From: Glaciecola sp. UBA2563
Lineage (GTDB): Bacteria; Pseudomonadota; Gammaproteobacteria; Enterobacterales; Alteromonadaceae
DNA length: 42,320 nucleotides
Direction: 5' to 3'
Assembly (NCBI GenBank): GCA_002340325.1
Contig: DDLV01000057.1
Coordinates: 1 to 42,320, forward strand
The notes beneath the pieces were generated by a model. That model saw only the letters and a list, made by a program, of their open reading frames with translations, had not been told where the DNA came from and did not search any database. The position numbers and the translations under genes are program-made. Positions 35,384-42,320 of the stretch are shown one piece after another (within the stretch, counting starts at the first letter, position 1; each line of letters begins with the position of its first letter).

Positions 35384-35460
35384 CTGACAGTTAGGGCGGA
35401 TTGAGCTCTGCGGTACGAATTTTGTTCTATCCAAGGACACTACACCCTAATTATTGTCAG
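35384..35460. repeat. Imperfect inverted repeat downstream of the GH17 gene
   Basis: CTGACAG-TTAGGG (35384-35396) pairs with CCCTAATTATTGTCAG (35445-35460) with a small bulge. The loop of about 48 bases contains CCAAGGACA, another GGA-bearing motif, but no AGCG boxes are seen. It might be the terminator/processing region of the phosphorylase-GH17 operon. Confidence 0.45.
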
Positions 35461-35549
35461 CATTAATTTTTTTTAATGTTAAGACCTTCCTTCTCCATTT
35501 CTGTTCAATCTCAGTGCTGCTGCAATCATCAAATATCCCTTTCGACAGA

Positions 35550-36455
35550 TTAAAAAATCGAAACTACCGGCTTTGGCGTGCGGTTTTCACGATAAATACC
35601 CCAGTGTTTCTCTGGCTCTAACGGATCAGGCGAGCCTTTCCAAGATTCATCGAACGCTTCAAATAAAAATACCGTTATTTTGCTCTTTTTACTCCAATGC
35701 AGTAGGTCTTTGCAGTACGCTGCCTGCCACGCTTCATTTGCGTATTCAGCTGGGAATCCTCTGCCGTTGGCATTTGAAGTCCAGCCAGCCTCGGTAATTA
35801 AAACGAGTTTGTCTGAAAATCTTTTTTTGACGCTCTGGTAATTCTGATTGGTGTAATCCAGCGCATTGAGTAAGTCGACAGATTCCCACAGTGGGTATGT
35901 ATGCAACGAAATAAAATCCACAATCTCGGCCAGTTGATCCAAGCTGCCGTTCATCCAAGGGACATAATTTTCGCAAAATGTAACGGGTAAATTGGTCATT
36001 TGCTTCAAGGTAGACGCGAAGTGTACCAGTCTTTCTAGCGGTACTTTATGGTCAGTCCAATCTACGAAAGCTTCGTTGCCGATTGAGATCCCGCAAAGCT
36101 TTGATTTATATCGGTTAAGTAAGTATACGGCGCGTTGTAATTCATCATCATTGTACTGACGATTAGTGGATAATTTTTCTTCTGAATAGTGCGCACCCCA
36201 CGGACATCCAGGGTTACTTTGCTCTGCAGCCAAATCCATGCCTAAAAGCACTTTAAACGGAAGCCTTTCTCTGCGAATAACTTCCAGTACAATTTGGGCG
36301 TGCGGACCTGCGTCGTACATGCGAAGGTAGTGAAAGTTTCCTTCTAAAATTTTGAGATCTTCTAACACTTGCGAGTAAGACGGGTAAATGTGTAAACCCG
36401 GGTTTTGTCCGGGCCGGTAACCTGAATAGCAGATAGCTGAATTCACATCAAACAT
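35550..36455 (-). CDS. GH17 family beta-1,3-glucanase/transglycosylase, cytoplasmic (second copy)
   Basis: Glycoside hydrolase of 301 residues with a TIM-barrel. Acid/base Glu128 lies in GISIGNEAFVDW and nucleophile Glu222 in LVLITEAGWTSN, matching the GH17 signatures; the strand YLRMYDAGPH (about residues 43-52) is also typical. There is no signal peptide, so it acts in the cytoplasm, on imported beta-1,3-gluco-oligosaccharides by inference. It could be a hydrolase or a transglycosylase. A GGAG ribosome site precedes the ATG. It is the last gene after the phosphorylase and first GH17, 43 bases behind the latter; the two GH17s are clearly divergent. Confidence 0.88.
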   Translation of the reverse strand: MFDVNSAICYSGYRPGQNPGLHIYPSYSQVLEDLKILEGNFHYLRMYDAGPHAQIVLEVIRRERLPFKVLLGMDLAAEQSNPGCPWGAHYSEEKLSTNRQYNDDELQRAVYLLNRYKSKLCGISIGNEAFVDWTDHKVPLERLVHFASTLKQMTNLPVTFCENYVPWMNGSLDQLAEIVDFISLHTYPLWESVDLLNALDYTNQNYQSVKKRFSDKLVLITEAGWTSNANGRGFPAEYANEAWQAAYCKDLLHWSKKSKITVFLFEAFDESWKGSPDPLEPEKHWGIYRENRTPKPVVSIF

Positions 36456-36498
36456 AGAAAAACTCCAACATAATCTATCTCCTCAAACAACATCTGTA

Positions 36499-37380
36499 TC
36501 AATAGAACTTAGGTATACCACTCTTGTCCCATAAGCCCCAGAAAGCGCCTACATCACCTTCATCTTCTACCTTCCATTCTTCATCAAACGAGGAAAAGTA
36601 AAATAGAGGTATATCAAACGCCTTAGTCCAAGTCGCCGCTTGCACAAAATATTTCATTGCGTTTTTTTCAGACGGCTCAGCCAGACCTGTTGCTGTGCCT
36701 TGATTTGGCCATCCCGTCTCGCTAATGATAACGGGTTTACCATTTGCTACTGCACTGGCGCGGTAATACATATCCTTCATATAGACATGCGCATGATCGA
36801 TGCTGTAACCCTCCCAAAAGGGGTAGCAATTAGTAAAAATCACATCGCAAGCGTCTGCAACTTTAGGGAAGTTTTCAAATAAGTAGTAGGCGTCTACATA
36901 CCCTACAGGAATATCAGGGACTGCTTCTTTTACTTGCTGCAAATATGCGACAAGCTGATCGTCAGACATTTCCTCACGCAGCATGACTTCGTTTCCGACG
37001 GCGAGAAGGTCAATGACCCCCTCTTTTGCCATGGCGATGGCGGTCTCAATTTCTTCTGCATTCTTTTCGTGATCGCCATCTAGCCAAACGCCCACCATTG
37101 TGCGTAAACCAAGAGATTTTGCGATACTCGGTATAAGCTCGTTTCCTTGCGATACAGAAAATGTTCTGACCCATTTAAAATAAGGCGATATGACAGAGAG
37201 TCGTTCTTTAATCTGCTTCGGATCTAAGTCATCTCCAGGGCCTTGATCTTCGGTGTATGGACTGAAGCAGATCCCATGTAAGCCATCTTCGATCAGTGCT
37301 TTAACCTGTTCTGGTAACGATGTTTCTGGGTTGTAAAATTGCTGCGAACGACGTCTGTATTTTTCATTTAGTCTCGACAT
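36499..37380 (-). CDS. GH17 family beta-1,3-glucanase/transglycosylase, cytoplasmic (first copy)
   Basis: 293 residues, beginning MSRLNEKYRRRSQQF with no export signal. The GH17 pattern is clear: GICFSPYTEDQGPGDD, WVRTFSVSQGNE, acid/base Glu131 in LAVGNEVMLRE, NCYPFWEG and nucleophile Glu221 in VIISETGWPNQG. Expected to cut or rearrange beta-1,3-glucan chains in the cytoplasm so that the adjacent phosphorylase can finish them. An AAGGA ribosome site is present and the gene starts 12 bases after the phosphorylase stop, so co-translation in one operon is likely. Confidence 0.9.
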   Translation of the reverse strand: MSRLNEKYRRRSQQFYNPETSLPEQVKALIEDGLHGICFSPYTEDQGPGDDLDPKQIKERLSVISPYFKWVRTFSVSQGNELIPSIAKSLGLRTMVGVWLDGDHEKNAEEIETAIAMAKEGVIDLLAVGNEVMLREEMSDDQLVAYLQQVKEAVPDIPVGYVDAYYLFENFPKVADACDVIFTNCYPFWEGYSIDHAHVYMKDMYYRASAVANGKPVIISETGWPNQGTATGLAEPSEKNAMKYFVQAATWTKAFDIPLFYFSSFDEEWKVEDEGDVGAFWGLWDKSGIPKFY

Positions 37381-37392
37381 TTATGTATATCC

Positions 37393-40300
37393 TTAATCTA
37401 CCGCGCAAATGTTCGATGCTGGTATATTGACCAGTAAAGACGTAATGTCACCATTGCGATTAAATATTTTTTCGCTGATGTTTTGACAAAGAGATGATGA
37501 GTTGAATGTTTTTGTGTCGCCCTCTGCAAATTTTACCGTGATGCTTATCTCGTCACTGTCATCCAACACGTAAATGATAGGTATTTGGCACCACGTAAAC
37601 GCCAAACTATGCGCAGGTGTCACTATCATGTCAGCTTCTTCGTGAAGGTCGATAAAATGGAACTCTGCTGCGCCACCAACAAATTCGCGTTTGCGCAGTA
37701 AAATTGGTTCAAATCTGATTTGACCATTTTCTACTACACAGCCTAACTCTCCAAATCGAGCAATAAGCTCCTCTTTTACTTGGCCCGTCATCCCCGGTTG
37801 CTGTGCACCTGCATGTTTGGGTGTATGTGAATATGGGTCGGTTGGAAAAGCACCATATTCTTCAGGTTGCTTGTTAAATCCAATGCCTTCTCGGACTCTA
37901 TAATAATAGCCAATCAGTGAGTCTGTTTCGGGTGCGTTATTGCGGTGTGCGTCAATAGCGACCTCTTGCGCAGCCAACAATAGTTTTGCAACCATATGCC
38001 AATAAACGCAACCAAGTCCTTCAAAACCGAACATGCCGCCGCTTCGACCCGTGAACTCAGCATGCTTAAACACAACCTCATAGGTGTTAAGTAAAGTCGA
38101 CTTGATCTCATCCGTTGCCAAATTTGCATAATCCGCTTTGATGTCAGGCCACATATTTTCGATTTCTTTTGCGTTAAAAATGGAACTCGCAAACCGCAGC
38201 GCTTCGTTATCTGCTTGCACAAGTCGATAGTCGTTTTGCGCTAGCATTTCAGCTATTAATGGTTCACTGCGCAGTGAGCCATCTGAGATGATATTTTTAT
38301 GCATAAAGCCTTGCTGTTCTCTATCTGGATACAGCATGAACGTGCCTATATCTTCTCGATAGATATCACTTTTAAACAGCGCAGCGAGTATATGCTCAGC
38401 TTGCTCATAGCTTAATGCGCCTGAACTTAGGGCAGCGACCTGTCCTTCTAACATCTCATAAAGGTGCGTTACGCGAAGCTCATCTTTAGAAATGTGTAAG
38501 ATATTGTACGCGTGATACATGCCCGAAGGCGTTTGATTGTGTTGAATGCTATGCCAAATGAGGTCTCTCGCTGCCTGTAACATAGTCTGTAGCGCTGTGA
38601 TCTCGACCGAAGATAGACTAAAGTTACCGTCGTGTTGATACACTTTACCTCTGTATTGTGATGCTGCAGAGCCAGCCTTCTTAAGATAGTCGAGTTGAAG
38701 CGAGGAGCTTACCTTCTTATCAGTCAAGGCACTTTGGGTTTGGGTAAGCGCTATTGAAGTGGCATTAAACCAATCTGCTACTTCGGACGTCATTTCAGTG
38801 GTATTGGTGTTCTTGGCAAGTCTTTCTAGAAGTTTCTGTAAGAAGGCAACATAACGGTTCATGTAATAAAGCGTTACCATGGATAAACCTTGACCGACCA
38901 ATGCATTGTTTGCATCATTCCACTCAGGACGCTGTGTATTGAGCCAAATACCGCCGTCAACTACCATATTGCTCAGCTTTGTTAGCAGAGTTACCACAAG
39001 CTTTTCAAGTAAATTGACTTGATAGACCTCATTGTTTGCGTCTAACACTAACTTGGCATCAGCACCGAGATGTTGCTCTAGCTGCTCAATTTTATCGGCA
39101 AGTGCTTGATCGTAATCTACCGTCTCCTTGGGGTTTAGACACAGTGAGTCGAAGTCACGAATCCGGTACGGAACGTTTGCGTAAGCATAAATGGGTTGCA
39201 TCAACACGTCTGCAAGCTCGTCAGGTAAGAACTTATCCGATACTTCCAAGAGTTTTTGTAAATAAATGATCTGGTGATCACCCCAATAACCAATATAACT
39301 CCAAGGGTCATCAGGCTCTTCTACTTCCCAATCGATGCCTTGTTTGGTAATGCGGTAAGGATTGTAGCCGTCCATAGTGGATGCGTTTACAAATTTTGCA
39401 ATGACGGATCCGATGAAATTGGGATAGCTTAACGTAAGTGCTTCCCAGTTCTGGAAGATATCGCGCCAATTGCCTTGATAGGATAGCAATGGTTGACCCA
39501 AATCATCTTTTAATTCAATCGCAAACTGATTCCATGGCCGACTCGGATCGCCATGCCGTCTGCCAAACGTAATAGGCAGGTATTCATTAACGAGCCTGAT
39601 GAGTTGTTTGTTACCAGAATCGAATGCTTTTCGTTTCAGTTCTGTCACTTCCATGAATGGTTCAAGACCGTCAAACCAATGTGACACGTGTTGCAACAAC
39701 GGTTTGTTAAAATGCCCAATGGTATATTTTAAGTCACCCGTATTAATCTGATATTGGTTAGCGAAATAGCCGCCACGAAGGACATTAAACAGTGTGTTTG
39801 CATAGTGATGTAGGCTTACCTCTCTTTCAGCGGTAAGCTGATGACCATCGGCAACACCCATAATTCTGCGTAAGTTCACGCTCCCTGCAGTAACATCCGC
39901 TTCAAGTGCCTCGTAAAGACTATCAGCATTTTTAAGTCGTTCATTTAAGTGACCAATTTGTGTTTGGTCTTGTTCGATATTGGCGAATATGTACCACGAC
40001 TTTGCTTCGCCTAGCGACAAATCAATCTTATGATTGATTAAATAAGCACCTCTTACGCCTCTGGAATGGGGGCTTGATGACAACGGCCTGTCCAACTTAA
40101 ATGCCCTTAAGTCACTCGCGTTTAACAAAATCGATGGTGAATCCAAACCTACAGACGCAACAGTTGTTGCACGCAATGCTTCAGCTGGCTCCGCTCTATC
40201 AGTGATAGCGGAATATAGCGAATATAAAGCAAGACCATTTTTCTGATTCACTTCGTTGAATTTGTATGCATCAACCAAGTTACTCGAAACAGTCTGCGTA

Positions 40301-40896
40301 AATCTTGGTGCGCCAGCGGGGAGTATGTTTATTAAACCGTCGACGATATCAAGTTCCACATGTTCGCTGTCATGGTATGTAATCGAGGATTTACGAACAA
40401 TGCCAAACGCGTCCGAAAACTGCCATTCGTACGAAAATGTTAGGCCAAGATTATGGTTTACCTCTTCAAAGCACAGTTTATTACCAAGGGCGTTTTTATA
40501 AAGGTTGCGCTCGATGTCATATATTCCATCAAGTTCAAGGTTGAAGGGTTCCCATAAGGCACTTTCGTTGCCTTTTTTGCACCGGATGACGGTCTTAGCG
40601 CCTGACGTGGATGCTGTGTCGTAGATTTTATCGACGCATTGATAAGGGAATAGGGATGTTTCAGGTGATACTCTCCCAGCGGTAACACCGCCTTGAGAAC
40701 CTGCGAACAGCCAGTGGTCCTGGTCGGAAACTAAACTAATAAAAAACGCTGGCATGTGGTCGACGTTTTGGATTTTGTAGTATTCCTCACCGTCCCGTCG
40801 CGTCATCTCGCCAGAGACAGTGGATCCAGAAATATGATTTCCGGCGTTAACTTCTGCGGGGACAGTGTCGCCAGAAATTTGTTGAGTGTATGACAT
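37393..40896 (-). CDS. Large glycoside phosphorylase, probably GH149-type beta-1,3-oligoglucan phosphorylase
   Basis: 1167-residue cytoplasmic enzyme related to GH94-clan inverting phosphorylases. An N-terminal beta-sandwich (about 1-330) with GVTAGRVSPETSLFPYQCVDKIYD precedes a helical barrel with NQFAIELKDDLGQPLLSYQGNWRDIFQNWEAL, WSYIGYWGDHQIIYLQKLLE and the catalytic-acid motif RPEWNDANNALVG (Asp661). The C-terminal part has GRSGGMFGFEGLGCVYWHMVAKLLLA and YGAFPTDPYSHTP. It is much longer than the about 800-residue cellobiose phosphorylases and fits GH149, which phosphorolyses beta-1,3-glucans to alpha-glucose 1-phosphate. GH17 and GH16 neighbours support that. The family number is inferred; GH94 or GH161 are alternatives. 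AAGAGG lies upstream of the ATG. Confidence 0.85.
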   Translation of the reverse strand: MSYTQQISGDTVPAEVNAGNHISGSTVSGEMTRRDGEEYYKIQNVDHMPAFFISLVSDQDHWLFAGSQGGVTAGRVSPETSLFPYQCVDKIYDTASTSGAKTVIRCKKGNESALWEPFNLELDGIYDIERNLYKNALGNKLCFEEVNHNLGLTFSYEWQFSDAFGIVRKSSITYHDSEHVELDIVDGLINILPAGAPRFTQTVSSNLVDAYKFNEVNQKNGLALYSLYSAITDRAEPAEALRATTVASVGLDSPSILLNASDLRAFKLDRPLSSSPHSRGVRGAYLINHKIDLSLGEAKSWYIFANIEQDQTQIGHLNERLKNADSLYEALEADVTAGSVNLRRIMGVADGHQLTAEREVSLHHYANTLFNVLRGGYFANQYQINTGDLKYTIGHFNKPLLQHVSHWFDGLEPFMEVTELKRKAFDSGNKQLIRLVNEYLPITFGRRHGDPSRPWNQFAIELKDDLGQPLLSYQGNWRDIFQNWEALTLSYPNFIGSVIAKFVNASTMDGYNPYRITKQGIDWEVEEPDDPWSYIGYWGDHQIIYLQKLLEVSDKFLPDELADVLMQPIYAYANVPYRIRDFDSLCLNPKETVDYDQALADKIEQLEQHLGADAKLVLDANNEVYQVNLLEKLVVTLLTKLSNMVVDGGIWLNTQRPEWNDANNALVGQGLSMVTLYYMNRYVAFLQKLLERLAKNTNTTEMTSEVADWFNATSIALTQTQSALTDKKVSSSLQLDYLKKAGSAASQYRGKVYQHDGNFSLSSVEITALQTMLQAARDLIWHSIQHNQTPSGMYHAYNILHISKDELRVTHLYEMLEGQVAALSSGALSYEQAEHILAALFKSDIYREDIGTFMLYPDREQQGFMHKNIISDGSLRSEPLIAEMLAQNDYRLVQADNEALRFASSIFNAKEIENMWPDIKADYANLATDEIKSTLLNTYEVVFKHAEFTGRSGGMFGFEGLGCVYWHMVAKLLLAAQEVAIDAHRNNAPETDSLIGYYYRVREGIGFNKQPEEYGAFPTDPYSHTPKHAGAQQPGMTGQVKEELIARFGELGCVVENGQIRFEPILLRKREFVGGAAEFHFIDLHEEADMIVTPAHSLAFTWCQIPIIYVLDDSDEISITVKFAEGDTKTFNSSSLCQNISEKIFNRNGDITSLLVNIPASNICAVD

Positions 40897-41226
40897 AAGC
40901 TAGCCTCTTGCGGTAGTCGTGCTTTTTATTTTTAGTTTTATTGCATCAATACTCGCATTGTGTGTTTATTCTAAGAAGCGAAAATAAACCAATGTTGCTA
41001 TATCACAACTCAAACTAGACAGAATGGGCGTATTTTGCGACTAGATGAGCGTTTATATGTAAAAAAAATTTAAATGTTTGTTTAGTATATTGTTACAGGT
41101 AGAGTGCATGATCGTAATATCATGAGAATAGTTCGAACTACGGATTATCGGTTCTAAGGCAAGGTTATTTTCTTTGTTCAGCCTCAGAACGTTTTTGTGT
41201 GTATCAGATTGAGAGCAGAATCTAAA
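40897..41226. promoter_or_regulatory. Divergent promoter region of the glucan locus
   Basis: 330 bases between the phosphorylase (minus) and GH16 (plus) starts. It is AT-rich and must carry both promoters. Visible symmetric elements are GTTCGAAC at 41131-41138 and the hairpin at 41151-41190. No clear LacI-, CRP- or LytTR-type operator was recognised. Confidence 0.5.
41151..41190 (+). promoter_or_regulatory. Attenuator-like hairpin in the leader of the GH16 gene
   Basis: GTTCTAAGGC (41151-41160) pairs with GCCTCAGAAC (41181-41190) with one mismatch, around a 20-base loop. GTTTTTG follows directly. This is the form of an intrinsic terminator, placed about 35 bases before the GH16 start codon, so it could attenuate transcription. 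Confidence 0.4.
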
Positions 41227-42180
41227 ATGAGATTAAATAAGATTATCGTTGTTTCCCTTTTACTTCCTTTCACATTATCGTGTGCGACTGCCGTTCAGGA
41301 AGCACCTGTCGATGATAATCTTATAGCTTACCCTTACTATACCGGCGAGTATGAAGGATTTACGTTACTCTTCGATGAGCGTTTCGATGAGTTTAATCAC
41401 GATGTATGGAAAAGAGGTGACGGTGCAGTAGGTGGTGAAGCTTATTGTCGTTTCCAACCACAGGGTGTTCAAATCAATAATGGCATCTTGGAATTAGTCA
41501 TCCGAGAGGAAGCGATAGAACCTAGCTGGTCTGAAGATCATCAGCAAATGAAAGGTCCATATAAGTACTCTTGCGGTGAAATACGAACAAAACTCACAAA
41601 AAAAATTAAATACGGTCGTATAGAAACACGTATGAAAGCCCCAGCCAGAGAAACAGCATCGGGTTACATATCTTCTCTTTTCACTTATGTGAACAATATT
41701 GACCCAAGCGGCTCTACAGATAAACAGAGCGAATGGGAAGAAATTGACATTGAACTTGAAGGAGGGCGGCCAGACAAGTTCCAAGCGAATCTCATTTATG
41801 GTCAGAATACTTGGGAATGGTGGCGTACGCGTGAATTCGGTGCTTGGGAAGACAAGATAGAAGTTGGCCCGGTAGATGAGTGGCGTATATTTGCCTTAGA
41901 GTGGGTTCCAGATGCTATTCGTTGGTACGTGGATGGCGAGTTAGTAAAGACGCTTTCGCAAGACGATATCGATTGTGTTCCTGAGTGCATCGACCCTCAA
42001 AAGCAATCAACACCAATCCCAGATAATCTGACCAAAGTCATTATGAATTTCTGGATACCGGTGGATGCCATTCAAGATACTTTTGGCGGCAACAAAAAAG
42101 ACAATCGATACCCAATGAAAACTGAATATGATTGGTTTCGCTATTATCAGTTAGACAGTCATCCAATGGAGGATTGGTGA
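41227..42180 (+). CDS. GH16 family beta-glucanase (laminarinase/lichenase type), exported, probable lipoprotein
   Basis: Endo-beta-glucanase of 317 residues. It has an N-terminal signal MRLNKIIVVSLLLPFTLSC; the TLSC lipobox is imperfect but supports lipid attachment at Cys19. The jelly-roll domain carries the GH16 catalytic motif EWEEIDIELEG, with nucleophile Glu172, Asp174 and acid/base Glu176, plus the fold-typical YSCGEIRTK, GRIETRMKAP and WVPDAIRWYVDGELV. I chose the ATG at 41227, which gives a proper signal peptide; a GTG at 41197 would precede it with ten residues. It is divergent from the phosphorylase-GH17 operon and would supply it with oligosaccharides. Specificity between beta-1,3 and mixed-linkage glucan is not decided. 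Confidence 0.9.
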   Translation: MRLNKIIVVSLLLPFTLSCATAVQEAPVDDNLIAYPYYTGEYEGFTLLFDERFDEFNHDVWKRGDGAVGGEAYCRFQPQGVQINNGILELVIREEAIEPSWSEDHQQMKGPYKYSCGEIRTKLTKKIKYGRIETRMKAPARETASGYISSLFTYVNNIDPSGSTDKQSEWEEIDIELEGGRPDKFQANLIYGQNTWEWWRTREFGAWEDKIEVGPVDEWRIFALEWVPDAIRWYVDGELVKTLSQDDIDCVPECIDPQKQSTPIPDNLTKVIMNFWIPVDAIQDTFGGNKKDNRYPMKTEYDWFRYYQLDSHPMEDW

Positions 42181-42194
42181 TGGACGTATACTTG

Positions 42195-42320
42195 TTTAAG
42201 TGTCGCTTGAATAAGCATCGCTCATTTGAAGGCAGGAATAAGTAATTTGAAAGTCGCTATAAACCCATCCCTGGGCGCTCTGCGAATTTAGTTCGCGCTG
42301 TGCAGCAGATGAATTCGAAG
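42195..42320 (-). repeat. Partial third copy of the GGA-hairpin repeat family (cut by window end)
   Basis: On the minus strand CCCA-GGGA-TGGG (42264-42275) forms a perfect 4-bp hairpin with a GGGA loop, flanked by AGCG boxes (GAGCGCCCAGGG and TATAGCGACTTTC). The stretch AGCGACTTTCAAAT resembles AGCGACTTTTAAAT of locus 2, and AAGCATCGCT is shared in both. The pairing has changed from ACA/TGT to CCA/TGG, keeping the stem. GCGAA-TTTAG-TTCGC (42282-42296) is a second small hairpin. The far arm is outside the window. Confidence 0.55.

Noticed and set aside
42180..42245. 21-codon frame overlapping the GH16 stop (TGATG)
   Set aside because: Overlap is suggestive of coupling, but the peptide is tiny, ends in the repeat element and resembles no known protein.

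Overview
The window looks like chromosomal DNA of a marine gammaproteobacterium, most likely of the Alteromonadales. The evidence is AT-rich DNA, a gspD-to-gspN cluster followed by yjjX, yrfG, nudE and cysQ homologues, Csr-type motifs, and many sensory genes. No tRNA, rRNA, CRISPR array, transposase or phage gene was seen.

Layout. (1) 1-10194: a type II secretion operon, gspD (5' end cut off) through gspN, tightly packed with overlapping stop/start codons. (2) 10209-12976: housekeeping nucleotide genes, yjjX and yrfG on minus, nudE and cysQ on plus. (3) 13142-17630: an orphan pseudopilin-like gene, a TonB-dependent receptor with four His/Asp-rich acidic segments and a near-perfect Zur operator upstream (predicted zinc uptake), and a convergent TPR/transglutaminase-like lipoprotein. 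(4) 17996-28021: a nitrilase-family gene facing a five-gene minus-strand operon of transglutaminase-DUF2126, ATP-grasp/alpha-E fusion, transglutaminase, stand-alone circularly permuted ATP-grasp and stand-alone alpha-E. This is a widespread predicted peptide or amide ligase system whose product is unknown. (5) 28538-35352: a small membrane protein, a thioredoxin-like membrane-anchored protein, a chemotaxis receptor, a PAS/GGDEF diguanylate cyclase with a LOV-like domain lacking its cysteine, and a LytS/LytTR two-component pair. (6) 35550-42180: a beta-1,3-glucan locus with two GH17 enzymes and a large GH94/GH149-type phosphorylase (all without signal peptides, so cytoplasmic), divergent from an exported GH16 glucanase. 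Exported GH16 probably cuts laminarin-like glucan outside the cytoplasm, and the GH17s and phosphorylase process imported oligosaccharides.

The least expected signal is intergenic. Two long inverted-repeat structures (17693-17872 and 28322-28494), and a third partial relative at the window end, have arms unrelated in sequence but share a core of small hairpins. These hairpins display ACANGGANGT, which is the RsmE/CsrA recognition motif, next to AGCG boxes. Four exact matches occur in the two complete copies. If transcribed they could be CsrA-binding RNAs or decoys dispersed through the genome. This is inference.
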